From the NCBI GenBank assembly GCA_016432725.1, contig JACJDG010000003.1, positions 5,548,001 to 5,612,000 of the forward strand: a DNA stretch of 64,000 nucleotides, written 5' to 3'. The notes beneath the pieces were generated by a model that was not told where the DNA came from, searched no databases, and saw nothing but the letters and a program-made list of their open reading frames with translations. A program made the translations under genes and the position numbers. Position 1 is the first letter of the stretch; each line of letters opens with the position of its first letter. Source of the DNA: Streptomyces sp. DHE7-1 (GTDB lineage: Bacteria > Actinomycetota > Actinomycetes > Streptomycetales > Streptomycetaceae). Of the stretch, positions 37,296 through 46,006 are shown piece after piece.

Positions 37296-38138
37296 ATGCC
37301 CCAGCACACCTCCGGCTCCGACCGGGCGGCGGTCCCACCGGCCGCCCGCGACGGTGGCAGCGTGCGGCCGCCCGCTCCCTCGACGCTCGACGAACTGTGG
37401 CGGTCGTACAAGGCGACGGGGGACGACCGGCTGCGGGAGCAACTGATCCTGCACTACTCGCCGCTGGTCAAGTATGTGGCGGGCCGGGTCAGCGTCGGTC
37501 TGCCGCCCAACGTGGAGCAGGCCGACTTCGTCTCCTCGGGGGTGTTCGGACTGATCGACGCGATCGAGAAGTTCGACATCGACCGGGAGATCAAGTTCGA
37601 GACGTACGCGATCACCCGGATCCGCGGCGCCATGATCGACGAGCTGCGGGCGCTGGACTGGATCCCCCGGTCCGTCCGGCAGAAGGCGCGCAACGTCGAA
37701 CGGGCCTACGCCACCCTGGAGGCACGGCTGCGACGGACCCCGACGGAGGGGGAGGTCGCCGCCGAGCTGGACATGGAGGTGGACGAGCTGCACGCGGTGT
37801 TCAGCCAGTTGTCGCTGGCCAACGTGGTCGCGCTGGAGGAACTGCTGCACGTGGGCGGCGACGGCGGCGACCGGCTCAGCCTCATGGACACGCTGGAGGA
37901 CACCGCCGCCGACAACCCGGTGGAGGTCGCCGAGGACCGGGAACTGCGGAGATTCCTCGCGCGTGCGATCAACACCCTGCCGGAGCGGGAGAAGACGGTC
38001 GTCACGCTCTACTACTACGAAGGGCTCACCCTCGCCGAGATCGGCAACGTGCTCGGGGTCACCGAGAGCCGGGTCAGCCAGATCCACACCAAGTCGGTGC
38101 TGCAGCTGAGGGCGAAGCTGGCGAGCTTCGGACGCTGA
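37296..38138 (+). CDS. whiG: sporulation sigma factor WhiG
   Basis: 280 residues from ATG 37296 ([20 protein letters not shown]), the length of S. coelicolor WhiG. Sigma-70 region 2 reads [26 protein letters not shown] with [26 protein letters not shown]. Region 3 is [10 protein letters not shown] to NVVALEEL. Region 4 is [23 protein letters not shown] with the recognition helix [18 protein letters not shown]. It belongs to the FliA/motility-type class and commits aerial hyphae to sporulation by driving whiI and whiH. It is held by the c-di-GMP-dependent anti-sigma RsiG, whose gene is not here. Unusual: a weak ribosome site (AGGCGA). Confidence 0.97.
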   Translation: MPQHTSGSDRAAVPPAARDGGSVRPPAPSTLDELWRSYKATGDDRLREQLILHYSPLVKYVAGRVSVGLPPNVEQADFVSSGVFGLIDAIEKFDIDREIKFETYAITRIRGAMIDELRALDWIPRSVRQKARNVERAYATLEARLRRTPTEGEVAAELDMEVDELHAVFSQLSLANVVALEELLHVGGDGGDRLSLMDTLEDTAADNPVEVAEDRELRRFLARAINTLPEREKTVVTLYYYEGLTLAEIGNVLGVTESRVSQIHTKSVLQLRAKLASFGR

Positions 38139-38179
38139 GTCGCTCCCGTTCGCGGGGGCGCCTCCGTAAAGTGGTCGAC

Positions 38180-38761
38180 GTGCCAAGGATTCGAGCGGCC
38201 TCCGTGGCCGAGCACCGGTCGATGCAGCGAGCCGCCCTGCTGGACGCGGCCCGGTCCCTGCTGTCCGACGGCGGTACCGACGCGCTGACCTTTCCCGCGC
38301 TGGCCGAACGGACGGGCCTGGCGCGGTCGTCCGTGTACGAGTACTTCCGCTCGCGCGCCGCCGTGGTCGAGGAGCTGTGCGAGGTCGACTTCCCCGTCTG
38401 GGCGGCGGAGGTCGAGGCGGCGATGGAGCGCGCGGCGACGCCCGAGGGCAAGGTCGAGGCGTACGTGCGGCAGCAGCTCGCACTGGTCGGGGACCGGCGG
38501 CACCGGGCCGTCGTGGCGATCTCGGCGAGCGAGCTGGACGCGGGAGCCCGCGAGAAGATCCGCGCGGCCCACGGAGGGCTGGTCGCGATGGTCGTCGAGG
38601 CGCTTGCGGAGACGGGGCACGAGCAGCCACGGCTGGCGGCGATGCTGTTGCAGGGAGTCGTGGACGCGGCCGTGCGGCGGATCGAACTGGGCGCGGCGGA
38701 GGAGCCGGACCGGATCACGGACGCCGCTGTACGGATGGCCCTGCGAGGCGTTCAGGGCTGA
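38180..38761 (+). CDS. TetR-family transcriptional regulator
   Basis: 193 residues from GTG 38180 (MPRIRAASVAEHRSMQRAAL); a GTG three codons earlier is possible. The helix-turn-helix is LLDAARSLLSDGGTDALTFPALAERTGLARSSVYEYFRS (residues ~19-58). The ligand domain follows, with VVEELCEVDFPVWAAEVEAAM. TAAAGT (38167-38172) lies just upstream at -10 spacing from the GTG, so a leaderless transcript is plausible. It follows whiG by 41 bases, but targets and ligand are unknown. The ~600 bp downstream is a repeat block. Confidence 0.9.
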   Translation: MPRIRAASVAEHRSMQRAALLDAARSLLSDGGTDALTFPALAERTGLARSSVYEYFRSRAAVVEELCEVDFPVWAAEVEAAMERAATPEGKVEAYVRQQLALVGDRRHRAVVAISASELDAGAREKIRAAHGGLVAMVVEALAETGHEQPRLAAMLLQGVVDAAVRRIELGAAEEPDRITDAAVRMALRGVQG

Positions 38762-38956
38762 GTGCCGGCCGCTGGACCGAGCGGGGTCCGCGGTTCTCCC
38801 GGCTTCTGGGGCACCCCAGGCTTCTGGAGTGGTGCCCTGCCGTCGGCGGCTGCGGTGGCAGGCCGTGCACCACGGGCGCCCCGCGCCGGTCCGAGCCGGT
38901 AGGCGTCACGCTCGCCCGCGCTCGCGGGACGCCGCCGCCCACTCGTGCCGCCTCGG

Positions 38957-39318
38957 GTGGCCCGCATACCCGCGGCTCGGGCTTCGCTGTTCGCGGCCGG
39001 ATCGGCCGGTGCGTCGGCCGCCGCTGGATGGCGCTGCCGGTTGCGGCACGCATGCCCGCGGCTGGAGGGGGGCTTCGGCTGGCCGTGGTCGGGCCGGCCG
39101 GTGCGCGTCGGCCGCCACCCAGTAGGCGCCGCCGGTGGTGGCACGCCTGCCCGCGACTGCGGGGCCCGGACTGGTCGTGTCGTGGTCGGGTCGGCCGGTG
39201 CGCGTCGGCCGCCGCCGGTGGCGGCACGCATGCCCGCGGCTGGGGGCTTCGGCTGGCCGTGGTCGGGCCGGCCGTTGCGTCGGCCGCCGCTGCACGGGCG
39301 CCGCCGGTGGAGGCCTGC
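38957..39318. repeat. degenerate tandem repeat block (about four units of 75-97 bp)
   Basis: In the 601-bp gap 38762-39362, copies of GTCGGCCGCC preceded by GCGCG/GCG recur at ~39013, 39107, 39204 and 39279. Each is preceded by GTGGTCGGG-CGGCCGGTG and by GCACGCATGCCCGCGGCTGG-like text (38957, 39043, 39138 and 39221). The similarity is clear but imperfect. Every frame stays open because of base composition; none has a ribosome site or a recognisable protein, so I consider it non-coding. Confidence 0.75.
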
Positions 39319-39362
39319 GCGCACGGGCCCGGGCGGATCGGTGTCGCCGCCTCTCCCTGCCG

Positions 39363-39935
39363 CTACGTCGGCACGTCCAGTACCGGGAGCAGGCGGGACG
39401 GTCCCCGGTGCAGCAGCCACGGTGGGAGCAGGGCCAGGGGTTCAGGTAGGTCTCGTCGGTCAGCAGGCCCCAGTGCAGGCAGGTGGCGGGGCAGTGCGGG
39501 GCGTGGCCTCCAGCCTGCCGACCACGTCACCCGCGTCCACCTGGTCCCCCTTCCGCACCGACGCCGCCACCGGCTCGTACGTCGTGCGGAGATCCGTCCC
39601 CGCCAGCTCCACCGACACCACGCCCCGCCCCGCCACCCGCCCCGCGAAGGACACCCGGCCGGGTGCCACCGCCCGTACCGGGGCACCGGCCGGCGCACCC
39701 AGGTCAACTCCCCGGTGCCCGGGGCCGTACACGGTCGCCGGCGGCTCCCAGCCCCGTACCACCGCCGGCCGTACCCCCACCGGCCAGGCGCGGGCGACGG
39801 CAGGAACCGGTGCCCGGGAGGGCGGTGCGGGTGCCGGGGCCGGGGTGTCCGCTGAGGCCAGGGGGTGGGCAGGAGTGCCGCGAGACCGAGCACCAAGCCC
39901 GCCCACCCACCCGAATGCCGCATCACTCGTCGCAT
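39363..39935 (-). CDS. secreted M23-family (LytM) peptidase (frame broken three times)
   Basis: About 191 residues after repair. The ATG at 39935 has GGAGGG upstream and opens a signal peptide, [20 protein letters not shown] then LLPTPLASA, cleaved before DTPAPAP. The frame is restored by a base at GGGGG 39861-39865, GGGG 39498-39501 and GGGG 39437-39440. The LytM core is [43 protein letters not shown] and [16 protein letters not shown]. The final HxH motif appears as [12 protein letters not shown], so the second His pair is degenerate and peptidase activity is uncertain. Such proteins act on peptidoglycan. Confidence 0.85.
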   Translation of the reverse strand: MRRVMRHSGGWAGLVLGLAALLPTPWPQRTPRPRHPHRPPGHRFLPSPAPGRWGYGRRWYGAGSRRRPCTAPGTGELTWVRRPVPRYGRWHPAGCPSRGGWRGGAWCRWSWRGRISARRTSRWRRRCGRGTRWTRVTWSAGWRPRPALPRHLPALGPADRRDLPEPLALLPPWLLHRGPSRLLPVLDVPT

Positions 39936-40222
39936 GCCGGAACCCTCCCGCACCCGCCGGATCATGGCCGGGATCTGTGGAGAACCCCCGGTTGTGGACA
40001 GCGGCGTCACCCGGCGCCCCGGCGGTCCCGTACACTTCTTCTGGCGATCCGGGTCACCGGGTCGACTTCGCACGCCCCGGTACGGGTCTTGTCGGACGGT
40101 GTCCGTCGGACGGTCCGTATCAGCGCCCCTCGGTCCTTCGCGGCACCGGCGCAACGCGGGCGTCAGGCGCGACGGCCGACCGGCTGTCGCGGCACAACCG
40201 AGAAATTCAAGGAGATACGGCC
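39936..40222 (+). other. rpsB leader/promoter region
   Basis: 287 bp with no gene. TACACT (40032-40037) is a plausible -10. Two DnaA-box-like strings one mismatch from consensus on the reverse strand (TGTGGAGAA 39976-39984 and TGTGGACAG 39993-40001) lie just upstream. AAGGAGAT at 40209-40216 is the rpsB ribosome site. Confidence 0.4.
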
Positions 40223-41118
40223 ATGGCCGTCGTCACGATGCGGGAGCTGCTGGAGAGCGGCGTCCACTTCGGTCACCAGACCCGTCGCTGGAACCCGAAG
40301 ATGAAGCGCTTCATCTTCACCGAGCGCAACGGCATCTACATCATCGACCTGCTCCAGTCGCTGTCGTACATCGACCGCGCCTACGAGTTCGTCAAGGAGA
40401 CCGTGGCCCACGGCGGCACGGTCATGTTCGTCGGTACGAAGAAGCAGGCGCAGGAGGCCATCGCCGAGCAGGCGACCCGCGTCGGCATGCCCTACGTCAA
40501 CCAGCGCTGGCTGGGCGGCATGCTCACCAACTTCTCGACCGTCTACAAGCGTCTGCAGCGCCTCAAGGAGCTCGAGCAGATCGACTTCGAGGACGTGGCC
40601 GCCTCCGGCCTCACCAAGAAGGAGCTGCTGGTCCTCTCCCGCGAGAAGGCCAAGCTGGAGAAGACCCTCGGCGGTATCCGCGAGATGCAGAAGGTGCCCA
40701 GCGCCGTCTGGATCGTGGACACCAAGAAGGAGCACATCGCCGTCGGTGAGGCCCGGAAGCTCAACATCCCGGTCGTCGCGATCCTCGACACCAACTGCGA
40801 CCCCGACGAGGTCGACTACAAGATCCCGGGCAACGACGACGCGATCCGCTCCGTCACCCTGCTCACCCGCGTGATCGCCGACGCGGTCGCCGAGGGCCTC
40901 ATCTCCCGCTCCCGTGTCGCCACCGGTGACAAGGGCGAGAAGGCCGCCGGCGAGCCGCTGGCCGAGTGGGAGCGCGACCTGCTCGAGGGCGAGAAGAAGG
41001 CCGACGAGGCCGAGAAGCCCGCCGAGGCCGCTGCCGAGGCCCCCGCCGCCGAGGCCGAGAAGCCGGCCGAGGCCCCGCCGCCGAGGCCGCTCCGGCCGCC
41101 GAGGGCGAGCAGGCCTGA
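40223..41118 (+). CDS. rpsB: 30S ribosomal protein S2 (tail frame broken once)
   Basis: About 298 residues. [63 protein letters not shown] and [27 protein letters not shown] are invariant S2. The C-terminal ~60 residues are an Ala/Glu/Pro-rich actinobacterial tail. A lost C at CCCC 41073-41076 shifts the tail; restoring it ends the protein EGEQA with TGA at 41118. S2 bridges the 30S head and platform. It heads rpsB-tsf-pyrH-frr-cdsA, with an attenuator-like hairpin before tsf. Confidence 0.98.
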
Positions 41119-41126
41119 CGTCAGTG

Positions 41127-41194
41127 GTGACAGTGGGGGCGGTACGGAATCCCTCCCGCCTCCGGCGCGGATGAGTCCGCCCCCACTGTTCACC
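41127..41194 (+). terminator. rpsB-tsf intergenic hairpin (attenuator-like)
   Basis: ACAGTGGGGGCGG (41130-41142) and CCGCCCCCACTGT (41177-41189) form a 13-bp perfect stem, extended by GGTG/CACC, with a 34-base interior. The bases after it are not a T-run. Partial termination between rpsB and tsf, adjusting their ratio, is the likely role. Confidence 0.65.
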
Positions 41195-41291
41195 CGTAGG
41201 TCGGCACGCCGTCCGTGATCCATGGCCGCACATGGACGCGGACCGTGCTCATCTCCGTTCTCCGAAGACTTCGAGAAAGACTCACAGACTC

Positions 41292-42128
41292 ATGGCGAAC
41301 TACACCGCCGCCGACGTCAAGAAGCTCCGTGAGCTGACCGGCGCCGGCATGATGGACTGCAAGAAGGCGCTGGACGAGGCCGAGGGCGATGTCGACAAGG
41401 CCGTCGAGGCCCTGCGCATCAAGGGCCAGAAGGGCGTCGCCAAGCGCGAGGGCCGCTCCGCCGAGAACGGCGCCGTGGTCTCCATCATCGCCGACGACAA
41501 CTCCTCCGGCGTCATCGTCGAGCTGAAGTGCGAGACGGACTTCGTGGCCAAGGGCGACAAGTTCCAGGCCGCGGCCCGGACCATCGCCGAGCACGTCGCG
41601 AAGACCTCCCCGGCCGACCTCGACGCCCTGCTCGCCTCCGAGATCGAGGCCGGCAAGACCGTCCAGGCGTTCGTGGACGAGGCCAACGCCAACCTCGGCG
41701 AGAAGATCGTCCTGGACCGCTTCGCGCAGTTCTCCGACGGCTTCGTCACCGCGTACATGCACCGCACCATGCCCGACCTGCCCCCGCAGATCGGTGTCCT
41801 GGTCGAGCTGGACAAGGCTGACGCCGAGGTCGCCAAGGGCATCGCCCAGCACATCGCCGCCTTCGCGCCGAAGTACCTCGCCAAGGAGGACGTGCCGGCC
41901 GAGGTCGTCGAGTCCGAGCGTCGCATCGCCGAGGAGACCACCCGCGCCGAGGGCAAGCCCGAGGCCGCGATCGCCAAGATCGTCGAGGGTCGCGTCAACG
42001 GCTTCTTCAAGGACGCCACGCTGCTCGGCCAGCCGTACGCGCTGGACAACAAGAAGTCGGTCCAGAAGGTGCTGGACGAGGCCGGTGTCACCCTGAAGCG
42101 CTTCACGCGCATCAAGGTCGGCATCTGA
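41292..42128 (+). CDS. tsf: elongation factor Ts
   Basis: 278 residues from ATG 41292 (MANYTAADVKKLRELTGAGMMDCKKALDEA). The N-terminal UBA-like region is followed by the core with ETDFVAKGDKFQAAA and the coiled-coil subdomain. The C-terminal QPYALDNKKSVQKVLDEAG is typical. EF-Ts exchanges GDP for GTP on EF-Tu. Second gene in the rpsB cluster, 173 bases after rpsB. Confidence 0.98.
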   Translation: MANYTAADVKKLRELTGAGMMDCKKALDEAEGDVDKAVEALRIKGQKGVAKREGRSAENGAVVSIIADDNSSGVIVELKCETDFVAKGDKFQAAARTIAEHVAKTSPADLDALLASEIEAGKTVQAFVDEANANLGEKIVLDRFAQFSDGFVTAYMHRTMPDLPPQIGVLVELDKADAEVAKGIAQHIAAFAPKYLAKEDVPAEVVESERRIAEETTRAEGKPEAAIAKIVEGRVNGFFKDATLLGQPYALDNKKSVQKVLDEAGVTLKRFTRIKVGI

Positions 42129-42230
42129 GTCCGTACCGCGATCGACGCGCGACCCCTATAGGGTCGACAGCAGTCGTCCGCGCACACCGCCGCACCCGGG
42201 CATGTGGCGGACGGCAGCAGATCTGACGAG

Positions 42231-42284
42231 GAGGCCATTGCCGCGCATGGGAGCGAAAAGCGACCCCAACCGGCAATGGCCTTC
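42231..42284 (+). promoter_or_regulatory. long inverted repeat in the tsf-pyrH gap
   Basis: AGGCCATTGCCG (42232-42243) and CGGCAATGGCCT (42271-42282) are 12-bp perfect arms with a 27-base interior. G-U and G-C pairs extend the outer end to about 42231/42284. A smaller palindrome GACCC-CTATA-GGGTC lies at 42151-42165. It is 37 bases before pyrH, so an attenuator or a ribosome-access control element is plausible. Confidence 0.6.
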
Positions 42285-42320
42285 TTCGTATGTGCAACAC
42301 GTGAAAGAGGCGGGATCTCC

Positions 42321-43079
42321 ATGACCACCAAGGCCCAGAAGAGCGACGACGGCAAAGTACGCGGCCGGTTTCTGCTGAAGCTGTCCGGAGAGGCCTTCTC
42401 CGGTGGCGGGGGCCTGGGCGTGGACCCGGACGTGGTGCACAAGATCGCCCGCGAGATCGCGGCCGTCGTCCGGGACGGCGCCGAGATCGCGGTCGTCATC
42501 GGCGGCGGCAACTTCTTCCGCGGCGCCGAACTCCAGCAGCGCGGCATGGACCGCGCCCGCTCCGACTACATGGGCATGCTCGGCACCGTGATGAACTGCC
42601 TCGCCCTCCAGGACTTCCTGGAGAAGGAGGGCATCGACAGCCGGGTGCAGACCGCCATCACGATGGGCCAGGTCGCCGAGCCGTACATCCCGCTGCGCGC
42701 CGTGCGCCACCTGGAGAAGGGCCGCGTGGTCATCTTCGGCGCCGGAATGGGCATGCCGTACTTCTCCACCGACACCACCGCCGCCCAGCGCGCCCTGGAG
42801 ATCGACGCCGAGGCGCTGCTCATGGGCAAGAACGGCGTGGACGGCGTCTACGACTCCGACCCCAAGAGCAACCCCGACGCCGTGAAGTTCGACGCGCTCG
42901 GCTACGGCGAGGTCATCACCCGGGACCTCAAGGTCGCCGACGCCACCGCCATCACCCTGTGCCGGGACAACAGCCTGCCGATCCTCGTGTTCGAGCTGCT
43001 CGCCGAAGGCAATATCGCCCGGGCCGTCAAGGGTGAGAAGATCGGCACGCTGGTGGGCGACCAGGGCAGCCGGGACTGA
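42321..43079 (+). CDS. pyrH: UMP kinase
   Basis: 252 residues from ATG 42321 ([20 protein letters not shown]). The amino-acid-kinase fold has LKLSGEAF, the glycine loop [47 protein letters not shown] and the uridylate-binding [13 protein letters not shown]. It phosphorylates UMP to UDP, is inhibited by UTP and activated by GTP in the family. Members are hexameric. It lies in the translation cluster as is usual. Confidence 0.97.
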   Translation: MTTKAQKSDDGKVRGRFLLKLSGEAFSGGGGLGVDPDVVHKIAREIAAVVRDGAEIAVVIGGGNFFRGAELQQRGMDRARSDYMGMLGTVMNCLALQDFLEKEGIDSRVQTAITMGQVAEPYIPLRAVRHLEKGRVVIFGAGMGMPYFSTDTTAAQRALEIDAEALLMGKNGVDGVYDSDPKSNPDAVKFDALGYGEVITRDLKVADATAITLCRDNSLPILVFELLAEGNIARAVKGEKIGTLVGDQGSRD

Positions 43080-43262
43080 CCGGCACACCCCGGGCGCCCC
43101 GGGTGCGCCACCTGTCCGGGGACGGACGGGACGCACCCAGGCCGGGGGATGGACAATGTCCTGCCGGTCGGGAACCGTGCAGGAAGAAGACGCGACGCAG
43201 CCGGCCGCCGCCCGACAGAGGAACCGCAGCCGGGCCTCACTCAAGACACGCAGGAGCAAGTG

Positions 43263-43820
43263 GTGATCGAAGAGACCCTCCTCGAGGCCGAGGAGAAGAT
43301 GGAGAAGGCCGTCGTGGTCGCCAAGGAGGACTTCGCCGCGATCCGCACCGGCCGTGCGCACCCGGCGATGTTCAACAAGATCGTTGCCGACTACTACGGC
43401 GCGCCGACGCCGATCAACCAGCTGGCTTCGTTCTCCGTGCCGGAGCCGCGCATGGCGGTCGTGACCCCGTTCGACAAGAGCGCGCTGCGCAACATCGAGC
43501 AGGCGATCCGGGACTCCGACCTGGGCGTCAACCCGAGCAACGACGGCAACATCATCCGCGTGGTGTTCCCCGAGCTCACCGAGGAGCGCCGCCGCGACTA
43601 CATCAAGGTCGCCAAGGGCAAGGCGGAGGACGCGCGGGTGTCGATCCGCTCGGTGCGCCGCAAGGCCAAGGACGCCATCGACAAGCTGATCAAGGACGGC
43701 GAGGTCGGTGAGGACGAGGGCCGCCGTGCGGAGAAGGAGCTCGACGACACCACCGCGAAGTACGTCGCTCAGGTGGACGAGCTGCTGAAGCACAAGGAAG
43801 CGGAGCTGCTCGAAGTCTGA
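43263..43820 (+). CDS. frr: ribosome recycling factor
   Basis: 185 residues, exactly the family length, from GTG 43263 ([25 protein letters not shown]). The two-domain L shape is encoded with [42 protein letters not shown] and the second long helix [23 protein letters not shown] with EF-G splits post-termination ribosomes. It ends TGATG, overlapping the cdsA start by one base. The 183-base gap after pyrH holds no further gene. Confidence 0.97.
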   Translation: MIEETLLEAEEKMEKAVVVAKEDFAAIRTGRAHPAMFNKIVADYYGAPTPINQLASFSVPEPRMAVVTPFDKSALRNIEQAIRDSDLGVNPSNDGNIIRVVFPELTEERRRDYIKVAKGKAEDARVSIRSVRRKAKDAIDKLIKDGEVGEDEGRRAEKELDDTTAKYVAQVDELLKHKEAELLEV

Positions 43821-44923
43821 TGAGCCACTCTTCCTGGGGGGCGCCGCCAACGGCGGGGCAGACCGGTTACTGGGGGCCCACCGAGGGTGGGCCTGTCCAG
43901 GGGGCTGCCCCGGCGGGTCCCGCGTACGATGCGCCTGAGGCGCAGCACACTCGCCCCATGCCCATCGTGCCCGACGTACCCGCGCATGGCGGAGACCAGG
44001 ACGACGACCGGGGGGCCGCTCGCCTGAGCGGCCCCTTGTTCCGCAACGAGACGCAGAATCCGGAGCCCATGCCCGACGCCCCGCAGCCGGCGCACGCGCC
44101 GCAGAAGAAGAGCGCGGGCCGCGACCTGAGCGCCGCCATAGGCGTCGGTGTCGGGCTCGGTGTGGTGATCATCGCGTCCCTGTTCGTCGTCAAGGCCGTC
44201 TTCGTGGGTGTCGTCGCGGTCGCGGTGGTCGTCGGGCTGTGGGAGCTGACCAGCAGGCTGCGGGAGCGCAAGGACATCGGGGCGCCGCTGGTGCCGCTCG
44301 CGGTGGGCGGTGCGGCGATGGTGGTCGCCGGGTACGTCCGCGGCGCCGAGGGCGCGTGGGTCGCGATGGCGCTGACCGCGCTCGCGGTCCTGGTCTGGCG
44401 CATGACGGAACCGCCCGAGGGCTACCTCAAGGACGTCACGGCCGGTGTCTTCGCCGCGTTCTACGTGCCGTTCCTGGCCACGTTCGTCGCGATGATGCTC
44501 ACGGCCGACGACGGCCCCTGGCGTGTGCTGACCTTCCTGCTCCTGACGGTCGTCAGCGACACCGGCGCGTACGCCGTCGGCTGGCGCTTCGGCAAGAACA
44601 AGCTCGCCCCGCGCATCAGTCCCGGCAAGACCCGTGAGGGCCTGCTGGGCGCGGTGCTGTTCGCCATGGTCGCGGGCGCGCTGTGCATGCAGTTCCTGAT
44701 CGACGACGGCCGCTGGTGGCAGGGCCTCCTCCTGGGCCTCGCCGTCGCGGCGAGCGCCACCCTCGGGGATCTCGGCGAATCCATGATCAAGCGTGACCTG
44801 GGCATCAAGGACATGGGCACCCTGCTCCCCGGTCACGGCGGCATCATGGACCGGCTGGACTCGCTGCTGCCGACGGCGCCGGTGGTCTGGCTCCTGCTGG
44901 TGCTGTTCGTCGGCTCCGCCTGA
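43820..44923 (+). CDS. cdsA: phosphatidate cytidylyltransferase
   Basis: 367 residues. The ATG overlaps the frr stop (TGATG). A ~95-residue disordered Pro/Gly/Gln-rich cytoplasmic start precedes about seven to eight membrane helices. The CdsA signature is near the end: SDTGAYAVGWRFGKNKLAPRISPGKTREG and then KRDLGIKDMGTLLPGHGGIMDRLDSL. It makes CDP-diacylglycerol, the precursor of phosphatidylglycerol, cardiolipin and phosphatidylinositol. Last gene of the rpsB cluster, ended by a bidirectional terminator. Confidence 0.96.
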   Translation: MSHSSWGAPPTAGQTGYWGPTEGGPVQGAAPAGPAYDAPEAQHTRPMPIVPDVPAHGGDQDDDRGAARLSGPLFRNETQNPEPMPDAPQPAHAPQKKSAGRDLSAAIGVGVGLGVVIIASLFVVKAVFVGVVAVAVVVGLWELTSRLRERKDIGAPLVPLAVGGAAMVVAGYVRGAEGAWVAMALTALAVLVWRMTEPPEGYLKDVTAGVFAAFYVPFLATFVAMMLTADDGPWRVLTFLLLTVVSDTGAYAVGWRFGKNKLAPRISPGKTREGLLGAVLFAMVAGALCMQFLIDDGRWWQGLLLGLAVAASATLGDLGESMIKRDLGIKDMGTLLPGHGGIMDRLDSLLPTAPVVWLLLVLFVGSA

Positions 44924-44943
44924 GCCGCCCGGAGCACACGGAG

Positions 44944-44979
44944 GACGGGCCCCACCCTGGGCACAGGGTGGGGCCCGTC
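44944..44979. terminator. bidirectional terminator between cdsA and yceI
   Basis: GACGGGCCCCACCCTG and CAGGGTGGGGCCCGTC, 16-bp perfect stem around GGCA, between two convergent genes. Confidence 0.92.
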
Positions 44980-44995
44980 GTCGTGCGTGCCCGCC

Positions 44996-45649
44996 TCAGG
45001 AGGTGGTGCGGATGGCGGCGATGTCGAACTGGAGGCGGACCTTCTCGCTCACCATGGCCCCGCCCTGGGCGAGCCTGGCGTCGTAGGTCAGGCCCCAGTC
45101 GCACCGGTTGATGGTCGTGGTGCCGTCGAAGCCGACCCGCTCGTAGCCGAACGGGTCGGTCACGTGGCCGATGTAGGTGAGCTCCAGGTCGACGGGGCGG
45201 GTGACGTTCTTGATGGTGAGGTCGCCGGCCATCCGGTACACGTCCTCGCCCGCGAGCCGCACGGCGTTGCTCGTGAAGGTCATCCGGGGGAACGTCGCCG
45301 CGTCCAGGAACTCGCGGCCCACCAGATGTGCGTCGCGCTGCTCGACCCCGGTGTCCACGCTCGCGGTGTACATCACGATGTCGGCCCGGGACCGGGCCGG
45401 GTCCCCGGCGTCGAAGTAGAGCCGGCTCTCGTACTCCGTGAAGGCGCCGCGCACCGTGGTCACCATCGCGTGACGCACGGAGAACCCGATCCTGCTGTGC
45501 GCGGGGTCGATCGCCCACTCCCCGGTGAGGGACGCCAGACCGGGATCGGGCAGGACGGCGGTGGCACCGGACGCCGAGGCGGAGTGCGTGGCGGGGGAGG
45601 CGGGCGCCTCCGGACGCCGCTGGAAAGGGCTGCGGCCGAAAAGGTTCAT
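44996..45649 (-). CDS. YceI-family protein
   Basis: 217 residues, ATG at 45649. After ~40 low-complexity residues comes the YceI lipocalin-like barrel: LTGEWAIDPAHSRIGFSVRHAMVTTVRGAFTEYE, FDAGDPARSRADIVMYTASVDTG, FLDAATFPRMTFTS, and the C-terminal GFDGTTTINRCDWGLTY. YceI proteins bind isoprenoid-type lipids and are often linked to quinone or membrane stress. Despite the usual periplasmic location, no clear signal peptide is visible here. Monocistronic. Confidence 0.92.
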   Translation of the reverse strand: MNLFGRSPFQRRPEAPASPATHSASASGATAVLPDPGLASLTGEWAIDPAHSRIGFSVRHAMVTTVRGAFTEYESRLYFDAGDPARSRADIVMYTASVDTGVEQRDAHLVGREFLDAATFPRMTFTSNAVRLAGEDVYRMAGDLTIKNVTRPVDLELTYIGHVTDPFGYERVGFDGTTTINRCDWGLTYDARLAQGGAMVSEKVRLQFDIAAIRTTS

Positions 45650-45739
45650 GGAGCACCTTGCTACGGCAGCACGTCCGCCCCGGCAAGACCCGACCAGGAA
45701 ACCCGACCGTTCACCAGCAGAACTTCACAGGTGCGGAGA

Positions 45740-45960
45740 GGGCGCGCCAGGGTGCGAGGACGGGCTGCGCACGGTCGGGGGCATCACCGCGCAGCCTGCT
45801 CACCTGGGGCGTGCTCACCGTGGCCGGGCTGGCGGCCGTACTGGCCGCGTCCGCCGTCTACATGGTGGTCAGGCTGGCCGGCGCCGCGTATCTGCCCTTC
45901 CTCGGAGCGCAGGCGCTGCTTCGCAGCCGGCGCGACCGCACCGGTGCCGTCCGGGTGCCC
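45740..45960 (+). pseudogene. remnant of a LysE/RhtB-type amino-acid exporter
   Basis: LLTWGVLTVAGLAAVLAASA followed by VYMVVRLAGAAYLPFLGAQALLRSRR matches the middle of LysE-family exporters (xGLxxx..LKLAGAAYLxxLGxxxLRS). The frame around 45795-45805 is disrupted, since GGITA in one frame continues as LLTWG in another. The N-terminal ~40 residues and everything after the LRSRR loop are gone. The fragment has no ribosome site. It lies between yceI and the phosphatase gene. Confidence 0.65.
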
Positions 45961-46006
45961 CGGGCGCCGCGGTGTCTGCTCGTCGGGCGTCCGCGACGGT
46001 GGCAAT

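Noticed and set aside
38377-39855. Long Arg/Pro/Ala-rich open frames across the repeat block
   Set aside because: Frames are open on several strands at once because of base composition, and they cut through real TetR and M23 genes.
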